A stretch of DNA of 64,000 bases from Sphingomonas oligophenolica (GTDB taxonomy: Bacteria > Pseudomonadota > Alphaproteobacteria > Sphingomonadales > Sphingomonadaceae), in contig NZ_RCZK01000001.1 in the NCBI RefSeq assembly GCF_006438955.1, positions 450,386 to 514,385 on the forward strand, in the 5' to 3' direction. A model generated the notes under the pieces. The model was not told the DNA's origin and did no database searches. It was given only the letters and a program-made list of their open reading frames with translations. The position numbers were made by a program, and so were the translations under genes. This document shows positions 9,697 through 17,523 of the stretch, in pieces; within the stretch, counting starts at the first letter, position 1, and the number at the start of each line of letters is the position of its first letter.

Positions 9697-10764
9697 CTAA
9701 TCCGGTTCGTGCTGAGCCTGTCGAAGCATCGGGGACTCATGCCCTTCGACAAGCTCAGGGCTGACGGTTGAGAGTGGCGTCGACTGGCTCTCCTGCGCCG
9801 CATTGAACCCCAGTGTTGCATGCCCCTGCACCGGTCCTGCGATGTCCGCGACCAGGTACAGCGGTCGCCGCTTCGATTCGATGTAGAGCCGCCCGAGATA
9901 TTCGCCGATCATGCCGAGTACGAACATCTGCACCGAGCTCAGCACCACGACGACGAGCATCGTCGAGGTCCAGCCCTGGACCGGCGCGCCCTCGAAGAAT
10001 CCCCAGGCGATGTAGAACAGCAGCAGCAGCGACAGCCCCGCGAGTAGGACCGAGGCGTGGCTTGCGAAGCGGAGCGGCGCGGTCGAGAAGCCGGTGACCG
10101 CGTCGAACGCGAGCCGCATCATCTTGGCGAGCGGATAATTGGTCACGCCCGCATGCCGCTCGGCGCGGTCGTACGGAAACGGCACCTGCCGGAAGCCAAC
10201 CCACGCGACCATCCCGCGGATGAATCGTGCCTGTTCGGGTAAGCTGAGGAACGCGTCGAGCGCGCGGCGGCTCATCAGGCGAAAATCGCCGGTGTCGAGC
10301 GGGATCGGGGTATCGGTGACGCGGTCGAGCACGCGATAGAACACCGACGCGGTCGCGCGCTTGAAGATCGTCTCGCCTTCGCGCTTGCGGCGGACCGCGT
10401 AGACGACGTCGGCCTGTTGTGCCGCCATCGTGTCGCGCATCGCCGCGAGGAGTTCGGGGGGGTCCTGCAGATCGGCGTCGATGATCAGGATCTGCGCGCC
10501 CGAACATAGATCGAGCCCCGCAGTCAGCGCGAGCTGGTGGCCGTGGTTGCGCGACAGGTTGATCGCAACGAGGCGCGGGTCGGCGGCGCTGAGCCGCTGC
10601 ATCACCGCCCAGCTGTCGTCGCGGCTGCCATCGTTGATGAGGACGATCTCGTGATCCTCGCCCACCGCCGCGATCGCCGCCGCGGCGACGCGGGCATGGA
10701 GCAGCTCGAGGCAGGCTGCCTCGTTGTAGCAGGGGATGACGACCGATAGCGCGGGACGTTGCAT
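9697..10764 (-). CDS. GtrB-like family 2 glycosyltransferase (polyprenyl-phosphate sugar synthase)
   Basis: Membrane-anchored GT2 enzyme of 355 residues that should charge polyprenyl phosphate with a sugar. The GT-A domain shows VVIPCYNEAACLELL, the DGSRDDSW segment and the metal-binding DADLQDPPE. Two C-terminal helices (about 235-260 and 268-295) follow, as in GtrB/DPM1-like proteins. The ATG at 10764 fits the family start. The last roughly 23 codons, reading SPELVEG and LRQAQHEPD, are encoded by the palindromic repeat at 9702-9767, so the repeat has replaced or extended the natural C-terminus. Confidence 0.9.
   Translation of the reverse strand: MQRPALSVVIPCYNEAACLELLHARVAAAAIAAVGEDHEIVLINDGSRDDSWAVMQRLSAADPRLVAINLSRNHGHQLALTAGLDLCSGAQILIIDADLQDPPELLAAMRDTMAAQQADVVYAVRRKREGETIFKRATASVFYRVLDRVTDTPIPLDTGDFRLMSRRALDAFLSLPEQARFIRGMVAWVGFRQVPFPYDRAERHAGVTNYPLAKMMRLAFDAVTGFSTAPLRFASHASVLLAGLSLLLLFYIAWGFFEGAPVQGWTSTMLVVVVLSSVQMFVLGMIGEYLGRLYIESKRRPLYLVADIAGPVQGHATLGFNAAQESQSTPLSTVSPELVEGHESPMLRQAQHEPD
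9702..9767. repeat. Palindromic REP-like repeat, copy B, inside the end of the GtrB-like gene
   Basis: Same family as 1551-1616 and 40114-40180: arms GCTGAGCCTGTCGAAGC and GCCCTTCGACAAGCTCAGGGC. This copy lies between the convergent methyltransferase and GtrB-like genes but is within the open frame of the latter, supplying its last codons and ending just before its TAG stop at 9697-9699. Confidence 0.85.
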
Positions 10765-10889
10765 GGCGCCGCTGTAGCGCGCCGTCGCGCCCCCGTCACC
10801 GGGGGGTGATCGGGGAACGCCACATGGCATTCTCGTGTCGGGTGCCCCGGGATGGAACCATTGGGGGCCGTCGACGATACAGAAGGGCA

Positions 10890-11885
10890 ATGAATTCCCC
10901 CTTAAACGAATCCTGGCGCGACCCGTGGGGGCGATTGCGCGGCGGCTGGTGGGCGATTGCCACTGCGGCCTTGCGGCGCGCGGGCGACGATAACATCTCG
11001 CTGATCGCAGCGGGGGTTGCCTTTTATGCGTTCACCGCGATCGTCCCGATGCTGGCGGCGGTGGTGCTGTCCTATGGGCTGGTCGCGGATGCGCATAGCG
11101 TCGCGGCGGACATCCGTTCGCTCGCGACCGCGCTGCCCGCCGAGGCGGCGTCGATCGTCGGGGATCAGTTGAAGCGCGTGGTGTCGACATCGCAGGACAG
11201 CAAGGGCTTCGGGCTCGTTCTGGCGCTGCTGATCGCGGTGTACGGCGCGACCAAGGCGACCGCGGCGATGACGATCGCGCTCAACGTCGCGTTCCGCGTC
11301 GACGAACGGCGCGGGTTCGTGATGCTCCGCGTGGTCGCGCTGGCGATGGTGGTGGGCGGGGTCATCCTGGTGCTGTCGGCGATAGCGACGACGACGGTCC
11401 TCACCTTCCTGACCACTTGGCTGCCGTGGACCCCTACGGTGCTGGTCGTGGCGATCCGGGTCGGCGGGTATCTACTGCTGGCACTGCTCGCGATCACGGG
11501 CGCGGCGGTGCTGTACCGGTTCGCGCCCAACCGCCAGGACGCGCGCTGGCGGTGGCTGTCGCCGGGGGCAGTGCTCGCGACCCTATTGTGGCTCGGCGCG
11601 ACTGGATTGTTCGGGGTGTATGTCGGCAATTTCGGGAATTACGGCGCGACCTATGGGTCGCTGAGCGCGGTGATCGTGCTGCTGACATGGCTGTGGCTAT
11701 CCGCCTATGTGTTCCTGTTGGGGGGCGAATTGAATGCCGCGCTGGAGGTGGCGGAGGATTCGGATCCTCCCCACGCCGCGCCCGAGGCACCCACGGCACC
11801 GGTGCAATCGCCGGGGCTCGTTCGTAGCGCGATCGGCGTGGCGGCGGCGTTGGTATTGCTCAAGCTGACCGAACGCCGCGACTAG
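10890..11885 (+). CDS. YihY/BrkB-family inner membrane protein
   Basis: Integral membrane protein of 331 residues with six helices, a member of the YihY/virulence factor BrkB family formerly annotated as RNase BN. Its function is unknown. Family landmarks are DNISLIAAGVAFYAFTAIVPML, ATKATAAMTIALNVAF, and the C-terminal YGSLSAVIVLLTWLWLSAYVFLLGGELNA. The ATG at 10890 has AGAAGGG just upstream. The C-terminal cytoplasmic tail is Pro/Ala-rich. It is divergent from the GtrB-like gene and convergent with fliA. Confidence 0.87.
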   Translation: MNSPLNESWRDPWGRLRGGWWAIATAALRRAGDDNISLIAAGVAFYAFTAIVPMLAAVVLSYGLVADAHSVAADIRSLATALPAEAASIVGDQLKRVVSTSQDSKGFGLVLALLIAVYGATKATAAMTIALNVAFRVDERRGFVMLRVVALAMVVGGVILVLSAIATTTVLTFLTTWLPWTPTVLVVAIRVGGYLLLALLAITGAAVLYRFAPNRQDARWRWLSPGAVLATLLWLGATGLFGVYVGNFGNYGATYGSLSAVIVLLTWLWLSAYVFLLGGELNAALEVAEDSDPPHAAPEAPTAPVQSPGLVRSAIGVAAALVLLKLTERRD

Positions 11886-11995
11886 CGTCGTTTTTACCGA
11901 GGCGCCGTTCCGCAGGTGGGATTAATACCCAATTGGGCACTGACGGAGGCTCAACGACTTGGCCACGGCCTTCGCCGGGGAACGTCGAACCCCGC

Positions 11996-12772
11996 CTAGA
12001 TTTTCTTGGCCAGCGCCTTCTTCAGCCTGGCGTGGGCGGCGGCCTTGATCTGGCAGACCCGCGCGGAGCCGACGCCGAGCACCATGCCGATTTCTTCGAG
12101 GTTCAATTCCTCGACATAATAGAGCTGGACGACCTGCGCCTCGCGTTCGGGCAGCGCGGCGATGGCGGCGACCAGCGTTTCGCGCAGGTTGCTCTCGGCG
12201 AGTTGGTCGAACGCGTCGGGGCCGTCATCGGCGAACCAGGGCAGGTCGTCCGAATACAGGTCGTCGATCGAATCGAACCGGATCGCCTCCGCGGTCGCAT
12301 AGTCCGCGCGCAGTTTTTCGACCGAGACGCCGAGGTGCTCGGCGATCAGCGCCTCGCCGGGGGGGGTGCCCGTCGTCGCGGTCAGCGCCGCGATGGCGTC
12401 GTTGTACGCACGCCGCCGCCGCATCGCGCCGCGGGTCGTCGTCGCCTGGCGGCGGAGTTCGTCGATCATCGCGCCGCGCAGCCGCGTCGCGAGATAGGCG
12501 GTGAAGGCGGGGCCGCGGTCGTGCGGCGCACCGACGGTCTCGACCAGCGCGACGAGGCCGATCTGGATCAGGTCTTCGACATCGACGATCGTACTCATGC
12601 TGCCATGGACGTGCCATGCGATCCGGCGGACCAGCGGAAGGTGTTGGCGGACCAGCGCCTCGGTATCCGCGGTGGCCGATCGCTTGGGGGCGTAGACCAG
12701 CGGGGTCGACAGCGCGCCGAGGGCGACCTGCTGGGCGTCCGCGAACGCGTCCTGCATCGGCTCGGCGCTCAT
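11996..12772 (-). CDS. fliA: Flagellar sigma factor sigma-28 (FliA)
   Basis: Alternative sigma factor for late flagellar genes, 258 residues. Region 2 is seen in VRRIAWHVHGSMSTIVDVEDLIQIGLVALVETV, region 3 in the middle, and region 4 with its helix-turn-helix in LPEREAQVVQLYYVEELNLEEIG and VGSARVCQIKAAAHARLKKAL. The start ATG at 12772 overlaps the flhA stop by four bases, so it is the last gene of the transglycosylase-flhA-fliA unit. Its anti-sigma partner FlgM is encoded at 16090-16374. The first 22 residues are non-conserved; a second ATG at 12757 is possible. Confidence 0.92.
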   Translation of the reverse strand: MSAEPMQDAFADAQQVALGALSTPLVYAPKRSATADTEALVRQHLPLVRRIAWHVHGSMSTIVDVEDLIQIGLVALVETVGAPHDRGPAFTAYLATRLRGAMIDELRRQATTTRGAMRRRRAYNDAIAALTATTGTPPGEALIAEHLGVSVEKLRADYATAEAIRFDSIDDLYSDDLPWFADDGPDAFDQLAESNLRETLVAAIAALPEREAQVVQLYYVEELNLEEIGMVLGVGSARVCQIKAAAHARLKKALAKKI

Positions 12773-14844
12773 GCCGCCAGCGCTTGGTGCGCGGGCTGGG
12801 GCGCGCCGATGACCGCGACGACCTCGACCGATTTTTCTTCGGGCACCTCGAAGAACGACAGCACCGGGGTGTCGGGCAGGCAGGTGCGGACGAGCTTGCG
12901 GATCGCGATCCGAATCGCAGGCTGGACGACCAGCGCGAAGGGCTTGGCTTCGTCGATCAGCGGCTGCGCGGCCTGCTGCAATGCCTCGACGATCCGGCGA
13001 CCGAGATCGGGTTCGATGACGTGGCGGCGCGACGTGTCGTTGCGCATCGCCTGACCGAGCAGCCCTTCCAGTTGCCCCTCCAGCGTCATGACGCGCAACG
13101 GCTCGCGCACACCGCACAGTTTCTGGATGATGAGCGCGCCGAGATCGGGACGAATCATCTCGATGATCTCCTCTGCATCCTGCGATTTCTGCGCTGCGAC
13201 CGAGATCGCCTGCGCGATGCGCCGGAATTCCTTGAGCGGGATATTTTCAGCGAGCAGACCCTTCAGCACCTGGGTCAGCGTGGTGAGCGCGAGGGGCTGC
13301 GGGGTGAGCGCCGCGACGAGGCTCGACGCGCGTTCCTTGAGCCCGTCGAGCAGCGACTGGACCTCGTCGGGGCCGAGCAGGTCGGCGGCGCTCTGGCCGA
13401 GCAGATGGTTGAGGTGGGTCGCCATCACGGTGCCCGCATCGACGACGAGATACCCCGCGCCGGTGGCGGCATCGGCGTCGCCGGGATTGATCCAGGTCGC
13501 ATCGAGCCCGAAGGTCGGATCCTTGGCCGCCTTGCCGTCGAGCGCGCCATAAGCCTGACCGGTATCGAGCGCGAGCATGTCGTCGGGCGATACCTGATCC
13601 TCGCCGACGACGACGCCGTTGACCAGGATGCGATAGGTGAAGGGGGCGAGATTGATGTCGTCGCGGACCCGGCATTGCGGCACGATGAAGCCGAGTTCCT
13701 TGCTGAGCTGGCGGCGCACCCCGGTGATCCGGCCCATCAGCGGCGCGCCCTTGCGCTCGTCGACCAAGGGTACGAGGCCGTAGCCAATATCGAAATTGAC
13801 CTGCATCCCGTCGGTCACTTCCTCCCAGCCGATCTTGGACGGATCGACGGGTTCGGCGGGCGCGACCGCCGCGGCTAGCGCGGGGCGACCTTCGATCTGG
13901 CGCAGTTTCCACGCCGCGAAGCCCGCGATTCCCGCGGCGCTGAGGATCAGGATGTGCGGCATCCCCGGAAAGATACCGAGCAGCGTCAGGATGCCCGCGA
14001 CCGGAATCCAGGTCTTCGACGCGCCAAACTGGCCGCCGATCTGGCCGGCGAGGTCCTTATCCGAATTGACCCGGGTGACGATTGCGGCGGCAGCGATCGA
14101 GAGCATTAGGCTCGGCAGCTGCGCGACGAGCGCGTCACCGATCGCGAGCAGGATGTAGTTGTGCGCGGCGTCGGCGAGCGACAGCCCGTGGCTGACCGGG
14201 CCGAGGATCAGTCCGCCAACGATATTGGCGGCCAGGATCAGCATCGCCGCGACCGCGTCGCCCTTCACGAATTTCGACGAACCGTCCATCGACCCGTAGA
14301 AATCGGCCTCGGTCGACACCTCGACGCGGCGTGCCTTGGCTTCGTCGGGGGTGATGAGCCCGGCGTTCAAGTCGGCGTCGATCGCCATCTGCTTGCCCGG
14401 CAACGCATCGAGCGTGAAGCGCGCGCTGACTTCGGACACGCGGCCCGCACCCTTGGTCACGACGATCAGGTTGATGATCATCAGGATCGCGAAGACGAAG
14501 ATGCCGACGACATAGTCGCCGCCGATCAGGAATGTCCCGAACGCCTCGATGACGCGCCCCGCGGCGGCTTCGCCTTCGTGGCCGTGGACCAGCACGATCC
14601 GGGTCGAGGCGACGTTGAGGCCGAGGCGGAAGAGCGTCGCGAACAGCAGCACGGTAGGAAAAGCGGAGAAATCGAGCGGCTTTTGCGCGTTGAGCGCGAC
14701 CATCAGCACCGCGAGGCTGATCGCGATATTGGCGACGAAGAAGATGTCGAGCAGCGCTGCGGGGATCGGAACGACCATCACCACGACGAGTAGCAGGATC
14801 GCGAGGGGCAGCGCCGAGGCGCGCGCGGTGGCGAGACGGAACAT
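12769..14844 (-). CDS. flhA: Flagellar type III export protein FlhA
   Basis: Core membrane component of the flagellar export gate, 691 residues. The N-terminal half has eight hydrophobic helices and the FHIPEP signature region (FRLGLNVASTRIVLVHGHEG, then the conserved KGDAVAAMLILAANIVGG). The C-terminal half is the soluble nonameric-ring domain that docks export chaperones. The ATG at 14844 lies four bases after the upstream stop; an ATG at 14868 in the same frame would overlap that gene by 20 bases. No flhB lies nearby. Confidence 0.95.
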   Translation of the reverse strand: MFRLATARASALPLAILLLVVVMVVPIPAALLDIFFVANIAISLAVLMVALNAQKPLDFSAFPTVLLFATLFRLGLNVASTRIVLVHGHEGEAAAGRVIEAFGTFLIGGDYVVGIFVFAILMIINLIVVTKGAGRVSEVSARFTLDALPGKQMAIDADLNAGLITPDEAKARRVEVSTEADFYGSMDGSSKFVKGDAVAAMLILAANIVGGLILGPVSHGLSLADAAHNYILLAIGDALVAQLPSLMLSIAAAAIVTRVNSDKDLAGQIGGQFGASKTWIPVAGILTLLGIFPGMPHILILSAAGIAGFAAWKLRQIEGRPALAAAVAPAEPVDPSKIGWEEVTDGMQVNFDIGYGLVPLVDERKGAPLMGRITGVRRQLSKELGFIVPQCRVRDDINLAPFTYRILVNGVVVGEDQVSPDDMLALDTGQAYGALDGKAAKDPTFGLDATWINPGDADAATGAGYLVVDAGTVMATHLNHLLGQSAADLLGPDEVQSLLDGLKERASSLVAALTPQPLALTTLTQVLKGLLAENIPLKEFRRIAQAISVAAQKSQDAEEIIEMIRPDLGALIIQKLCGVREPLRVMTLEGQLEGLLGQAMRNDTSRRHVIEPDLGRRIVEALQQAAQPLIDEAKPFALVVQPAIRIAIRKLVRTCLPDTPVLSFFEVPEEKSVEVVAVIGAPQPAHQALAA

Positions 14845-14848
14845 CGCG

Positions 14849-15694
14849 CTAGTTGCCGAGATTCGCAAGCATCAGATACGCGAGCCGCGCGGTGTCGGGG
14901 GTCGGGCGCATCAGGTTGGCCGCCGCGGTGGGGTTGGCCTGCGCCGCGAACTTGCCGAGTGCGCTGGTCGCCCACGTCAGCGCGTCCGCCGCGCTCTGGT
15001 TGTTGCCGGTGATGACGGTGGAATCGCCGAGGTTCAGCGCCTGCGCGGCGTAGTTGACGGTGCTGGCGATACCGGTGTCGCCCGCGCCCGCGCCGAGCTT
15101 GTCGGCGAACCGGTCATAGACGTCCGACACCGATCGCGGCGCCCCCGCGGGCGTGTAGAACACATTGCGGTTGGCGCCAGCGGCGGCGGGGAAGAGCGCG
15201 GCGGCGTTGGCATAGGGGTTCGACGCCATCGTCGTCAGGAATTTCTTGGCACCGCCGAGCCCGAGGAAATGCGCCATGTAGAGATCGGTGCCGGTCGCAT
15301 CGCGGCCCAGCGTGCCTTCGAGCGCGTCCTTGTTGTCCGATGCATGTTCCGCCGCCATCAGCGATGCGGCGTTGGGGTCATTGCGTAGCGCGAGGATCGA
15401 CGCCTTGGTCGCGCCGTCGCCGACGACGTAGCGTCCGCTCGCGGTCTGCTGGATGTTGTCGGCGGCCCAGGCCATGCCGTTGTCGGCACCGTGTTTCTTG
15501 ACGACCGCGAGCCAGCTTTGTTCGACGAATTGGTACAACCCCGACGCCGACGAGGTGCCCGCCTTCGCATTGGCGTTGAGGCCGCTTTCGACCTTCGCCT
15601 GGTTGAACAGATAATCGAAATCGATTCCCGTCTTGCTGCTCGCAGTGGCGATGGCGGACTGGATCCGGCCGGCTGAGATAGGATTGACGGTCAT
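14849..15694 (-). CDS. Flagellar-associated lytic transglycosylase (SltF-like)
   Basis: Predicted peptidoglycan lytic transglycosylase, 281 residues, with an SLT domain at the N-terminus. The catalytic Glu is probably E36 in AKVESGLNANA, followed by the SGLYQF motif. The remaining roughly 150 residues are Ala-rich and of unclear function. No signal peptide is visible, so if it acts in the periplasm it may be exported by the flagellar machinery, as FlgJ is. It heads an operon with flhA and fliA behind a sigma-54 promoter. Because the FlgJ at 24603 lacks a muramidase domain, this enzyme probably opens the cell wall for the rod. Confidence 0.8.
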   Translation of the reverse strand: MTVNPISAGRIQSAIATASSKTGIDFDYLFNQAKVESGLNANAKAGTSSASGLYQFVEQSWLAVVKKHGADNGMAWAADNIQQTASGRYVVGDGATKASILALRNDPNAASLMAAEHASDNKDALEGTLGRDATGTDLYMAHFLGLGGAKKFLTTMASNPYANAAALFPAAAGANRNVFYTPAGAPRSVSDVYDRFADKLGAGAGDTGIASTVNYAAQALNLGDSTVITGNNQSAADALTWATSALGKFAAQANPTAAANLMRPTPDTARLAYLMLANLGN

Positions 15695-15732
15695 GCCGTG
15701 ATGCGAAGCCCCTGTTAACTATGGGACCATCA

Positions 15733-15747
15733 GCAAGAGGCGTGCCA
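15733..15747 (-). promoter_or_regulatory. Sigma-54 promoter for the transglycosylase-flhA-fliA operon
   Basis: On the minus strand the site reads TGGCACGCCTCTTGCT, a complete match to TGGCAC-N5-TTGC. GG sits at -25/-24 (15746-15745) and GC at -13/-12 (15734-15733). The predicted start of transcription is about 15721, 27 bases ahead of the ATG. Two TTGCCG hexamers lie upstream inside flgN (15820-15825 and 15854-15859) and could be activator sites. Confidence 0.85.
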
Positions 15748-15773
15748 GATTACCCGGTGCGCCGGGCGCGGCG

Positions 15774-16088
15774 TCAGGCGTAGGCGCCCGCGAGCCCCGG
15801 ACGATACGCACCCGCGGCGTTGCCGGTCAGGGTTTGCAGGCGGCGGCGAACATTTGCCGCCATCAGGTTCACATAGATGCGGCAGGTTTCGTTGAGGCGG
15901 TTGGCCTCTTCGGCGAGTTCGCGAATCTCGTTACCCGCGGGGCCGGTGCCGAGATCGGCGACCTCGGCGATCGCGGCAAGCTTGTCCTGCGTCGCGCGTT
16001 CCAGCCCGCCGACATCGTTCGATTTCAGCGCGGCGATCTCCGCATGGAGCGCGTCGATCACGCGGATCAGGGCGTCGCGCCGAGTCAC
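15774..16088 (-). CDS. FlgN-like flagellar chaperone (predicted)
   Basis: Short helical protein of 104 residues beginning at GTG 16088, one base after the flgM stop. It is rich in Leu, Ala and charged residues with a coiled-coil look (ALIRVIDALHAEIAALKSND, then EIRELAEEANRLNETCRIY). That is the style of FlgN-type chaperones for the hook-associated proteins FlgK and FlgL. The assignment rests on size, helical character and position after flgM, the common flgM-flgN order. Confidence 0.65.
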   Translation of the reverse strand: MTRRDALIRVIDALHAEIAALKSNDVGGLERATQDKLAAIAEVADLGTGPAGNEIRELAEEANRLNETCRIYVNLMAANVRRRLQTLTGNAAGAYRPGLAGAYA

Positions 16089-16089
16089 G

Positions 16090-16374
16090 TCAGTTTCCTT
16101 CCGCGGTCAATTTGAGCCGCAGCGCGATCAGATTGTCCGCGATCGTGCCGGGCAGGATCGGATAGGTGCCGTCGGCGATCGCCAGCTTGAGCCGGGCGAC
16201 GCGGTCGAGATCGATCGGTGCTGCCGCGGCGAGTTGCTGCGCGAGGCTGCCCGCCTGGGCGATCGGTGCCGCATCGGCGGTCACGGTCGAGCGCGCCGGC
16301 GCCGTCGGCGTTGCCGCCACGACGCGCGTCACCCGGTCCGCAGTTGCCAGCCTTGATCCGATCGAATCCACCAT
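16090..16374 (-). CDS. flgM: Anti-sigma-28 factor FlgM
   Basis: Inhibitor of FliA, 94 residues, secreted through the completed hook so that late genes turn on. The C-terminal sigma-binding region is recognisable as DLDRVARLKLAIADGTYPI followed by IADNLIAL. The N-terminal half is low-complexity Ala/Thr and probably disordered, as is usual. The ATG at 16374 has GAGGG upstream; an open frame further upstream to 16428 is unlike the family. A sigma-28-like promoter lies at 16408-16434. Confidence 0.85.
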   Translation of the reverse strand: MVDSIGSRLATADRVTRVVAATPTAPARSTVTADAAPIAQAGSLAQQLAAAAPIDLDRVARLKLAIADGTYPILPGTIADNLIALRLKLTAEGN

Positions 16375-16407
16375 GTCCGCACCCTCTTGGTTTCGCTGAC
16401 ATGGCGT

Positions 16408-16434
16408 AGAACGACCCTTGCGAGGCAAACTTTA
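16408..16434 (-). promoter_or_regulatory. Candidate sigma-28 (FliA) promoter for flgM-flgN
   Basis: On the minus strand TAAAGTTT (16434-16427), a full match to the -35 consensus, is followed after 11 bases by GTCGTTCT (16415-16408), which matches GCCGATAA at only four of eight positions. Spacing is correct and the start codon of flgM is about 33 bases downstream. This would give the usual feedback of FliA on its own inhibitor. Confidence 0.45.
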
Positions 16435-16477
16435 GAAAAAATTTATGCATGGGGCACCCCGGCTCAATCGACTTGGC

Positions 16478-16999
16478 TCAGTCGGCCCAACCGGGCAGCG
16501 TGGCGTGCCCGGTCTCGACCGCGACCGCCTGGACCGGCGTGCGGGTGCCATCGACCCGGACCATGAAGCGTTCGCCCGGCGCGGCGTCGCCGATCGCGAC
16601 GCCTTCGCGGCTGATCGAAAAGCCCGAATCGCCTGCCTCGATCGTGACCGGATCACCGCGCTTGATGACGGGTTCGAGTTTGACCGGCGGGGCATAGGCG
16701 ACCCGCGAAGTGCCAGGTGCGGCGGCGCTTGCGGCCGGGGTGCCAATGACGGGAACGAATAGCCGCCAGCTCGGCCCCGAGCACGCGACGACAACCGCAT
16801 CGTGGCGCTCTGTCCGCCAGGAAATCGCGACCGTCGGGCATTGCGCAAGCCGGAGCCGCGCGTCGATCGCGGTTCGCGCGCCGCCATCGTCGCCGATCGC
16901 ATGGCCGGTGAAGGCCGCGACCGCGCGATCGAGCGCGGGGGTGTCCTGATGGCTCACCGCGACGGGCGCGGTAGCGGCGAGCAGGAGGGATAGAATCAT
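16478..16999 (-). CDS. flgA: Flagellar P-ring assembly chaperone FlgA
   Basis: Periplasmic protein needed for assembly of the FlgI P-ring, 173 residues. An N-terminal signal peptide is visible (MILSLLLAATAPVAVSHQ). The C-terminal half is the SAF-type domain, with VKLEPVIKRGDPVTIEAGDSGFSISREGVAIGD, PGERFMVRV and the terminal VQAVAVETGHATLPGW. The ATG at 16999 overlaps the stop of the MotB-like gene by four bases, so FlgA is the third gene of the sigma-54-driven motA-like/motB-like unit. Confidence 0.87.
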   Translation of the reverse strand: MILSLLLAATAPVAVSHQDTPALDRAVAAFTGHAIGDDGGARTAIDARLRLAQCPTVAISWRTERHDAVVVACSGPSWRLFVPVIGTPAASAAAPGTSRVAYAPPVKLEPVIKRGDPVTIEAGDSGFSISREGVAIGDAAPGERFMVRVDGTRTPVQAVAVETGHATLPGWAD

Positions 17000-17523
17000 G
17001 ACGGCGTCCTGTTCTTGTCGGCTGGAGCGTGCTCGCCGGTGAAGGCGAGCGTGACCATGGCGGCGCGTCGGCCGGGCTTGGCGGCGGTGGCGATCGCCAT
17101 TCGCGCTGGCGCGACCGCGGCAATCGTCGCAGCGACCGCACGCGCGCGGTCGGCGGCAAGGATCGTGGAGCTGCGGGTGACCGGGTCGACATCGGCGGCG
17201 GTGCCGTCGACCGACCCGGTGATGGTCAGCGTCACGCGGGGATCGCGTGCTGCATCGCGCGCCCAGCCGACGAGAGTATCGGTCGGGCCGGGAATGACGG
17301 CGGAGCCGACCGCGAAATCGAGCATGCCGGTGGCGGCGACGGGCATCGGCGCCAGCGGTTCGTCGTTGTCGAACCCCGCGCGCAACCCGCGCGCGAGCGC
17401 GTTGCGATCGAGCTGCTGGGTCGCCTGGAGCAGGACGAAGAAGCCGACCAGCAGGAGCGCCAGATCGGCGAGCGTGATCAGCCAGAGCGGGCGCGCGGTG
17501 ACGGGGGCAGGATAGTCGGTCAC
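16996..17523 (-). CDS. MotB-like stator protein, short and divergent (second stator set)
   Basis: Membrane protein of 175 residues with one N-terminal helix, RPLWLITLADLALLLVGFFVLLQA. Asp20 of LAD matches the proton-binding Asp of MotB. The C-terminal part resembles an OmpA-like peptidoglycan-binding domain but is degenerate: GHTD is replaced by GSVD and the terminal NRR motif is missing, while ADRARAVAATI remains. The start is GTG at 17523, overlapping the motA-like stop by four bases. It may form a reduced stator with its neighbour or act in rod/ring assembly with flgA. It is distinct from the canonical MotB at 28170. Confidence 0.72.
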   Translation of the reverse strand: MTDYPAPVTARPLWLITLADLALLLVGFFVLLQATQQLDRNALARGLRAGFDNDEPLAPMPVAATGMLDFAVGSAVIPGPTDTLVGWARDAARDPRVTLTITGSVDGTAADVDPVTRSSTILAADRARAVAATIAAVAPARMAIATAAKPGRRAAMVTLAFTGEHAPADKNRTPS

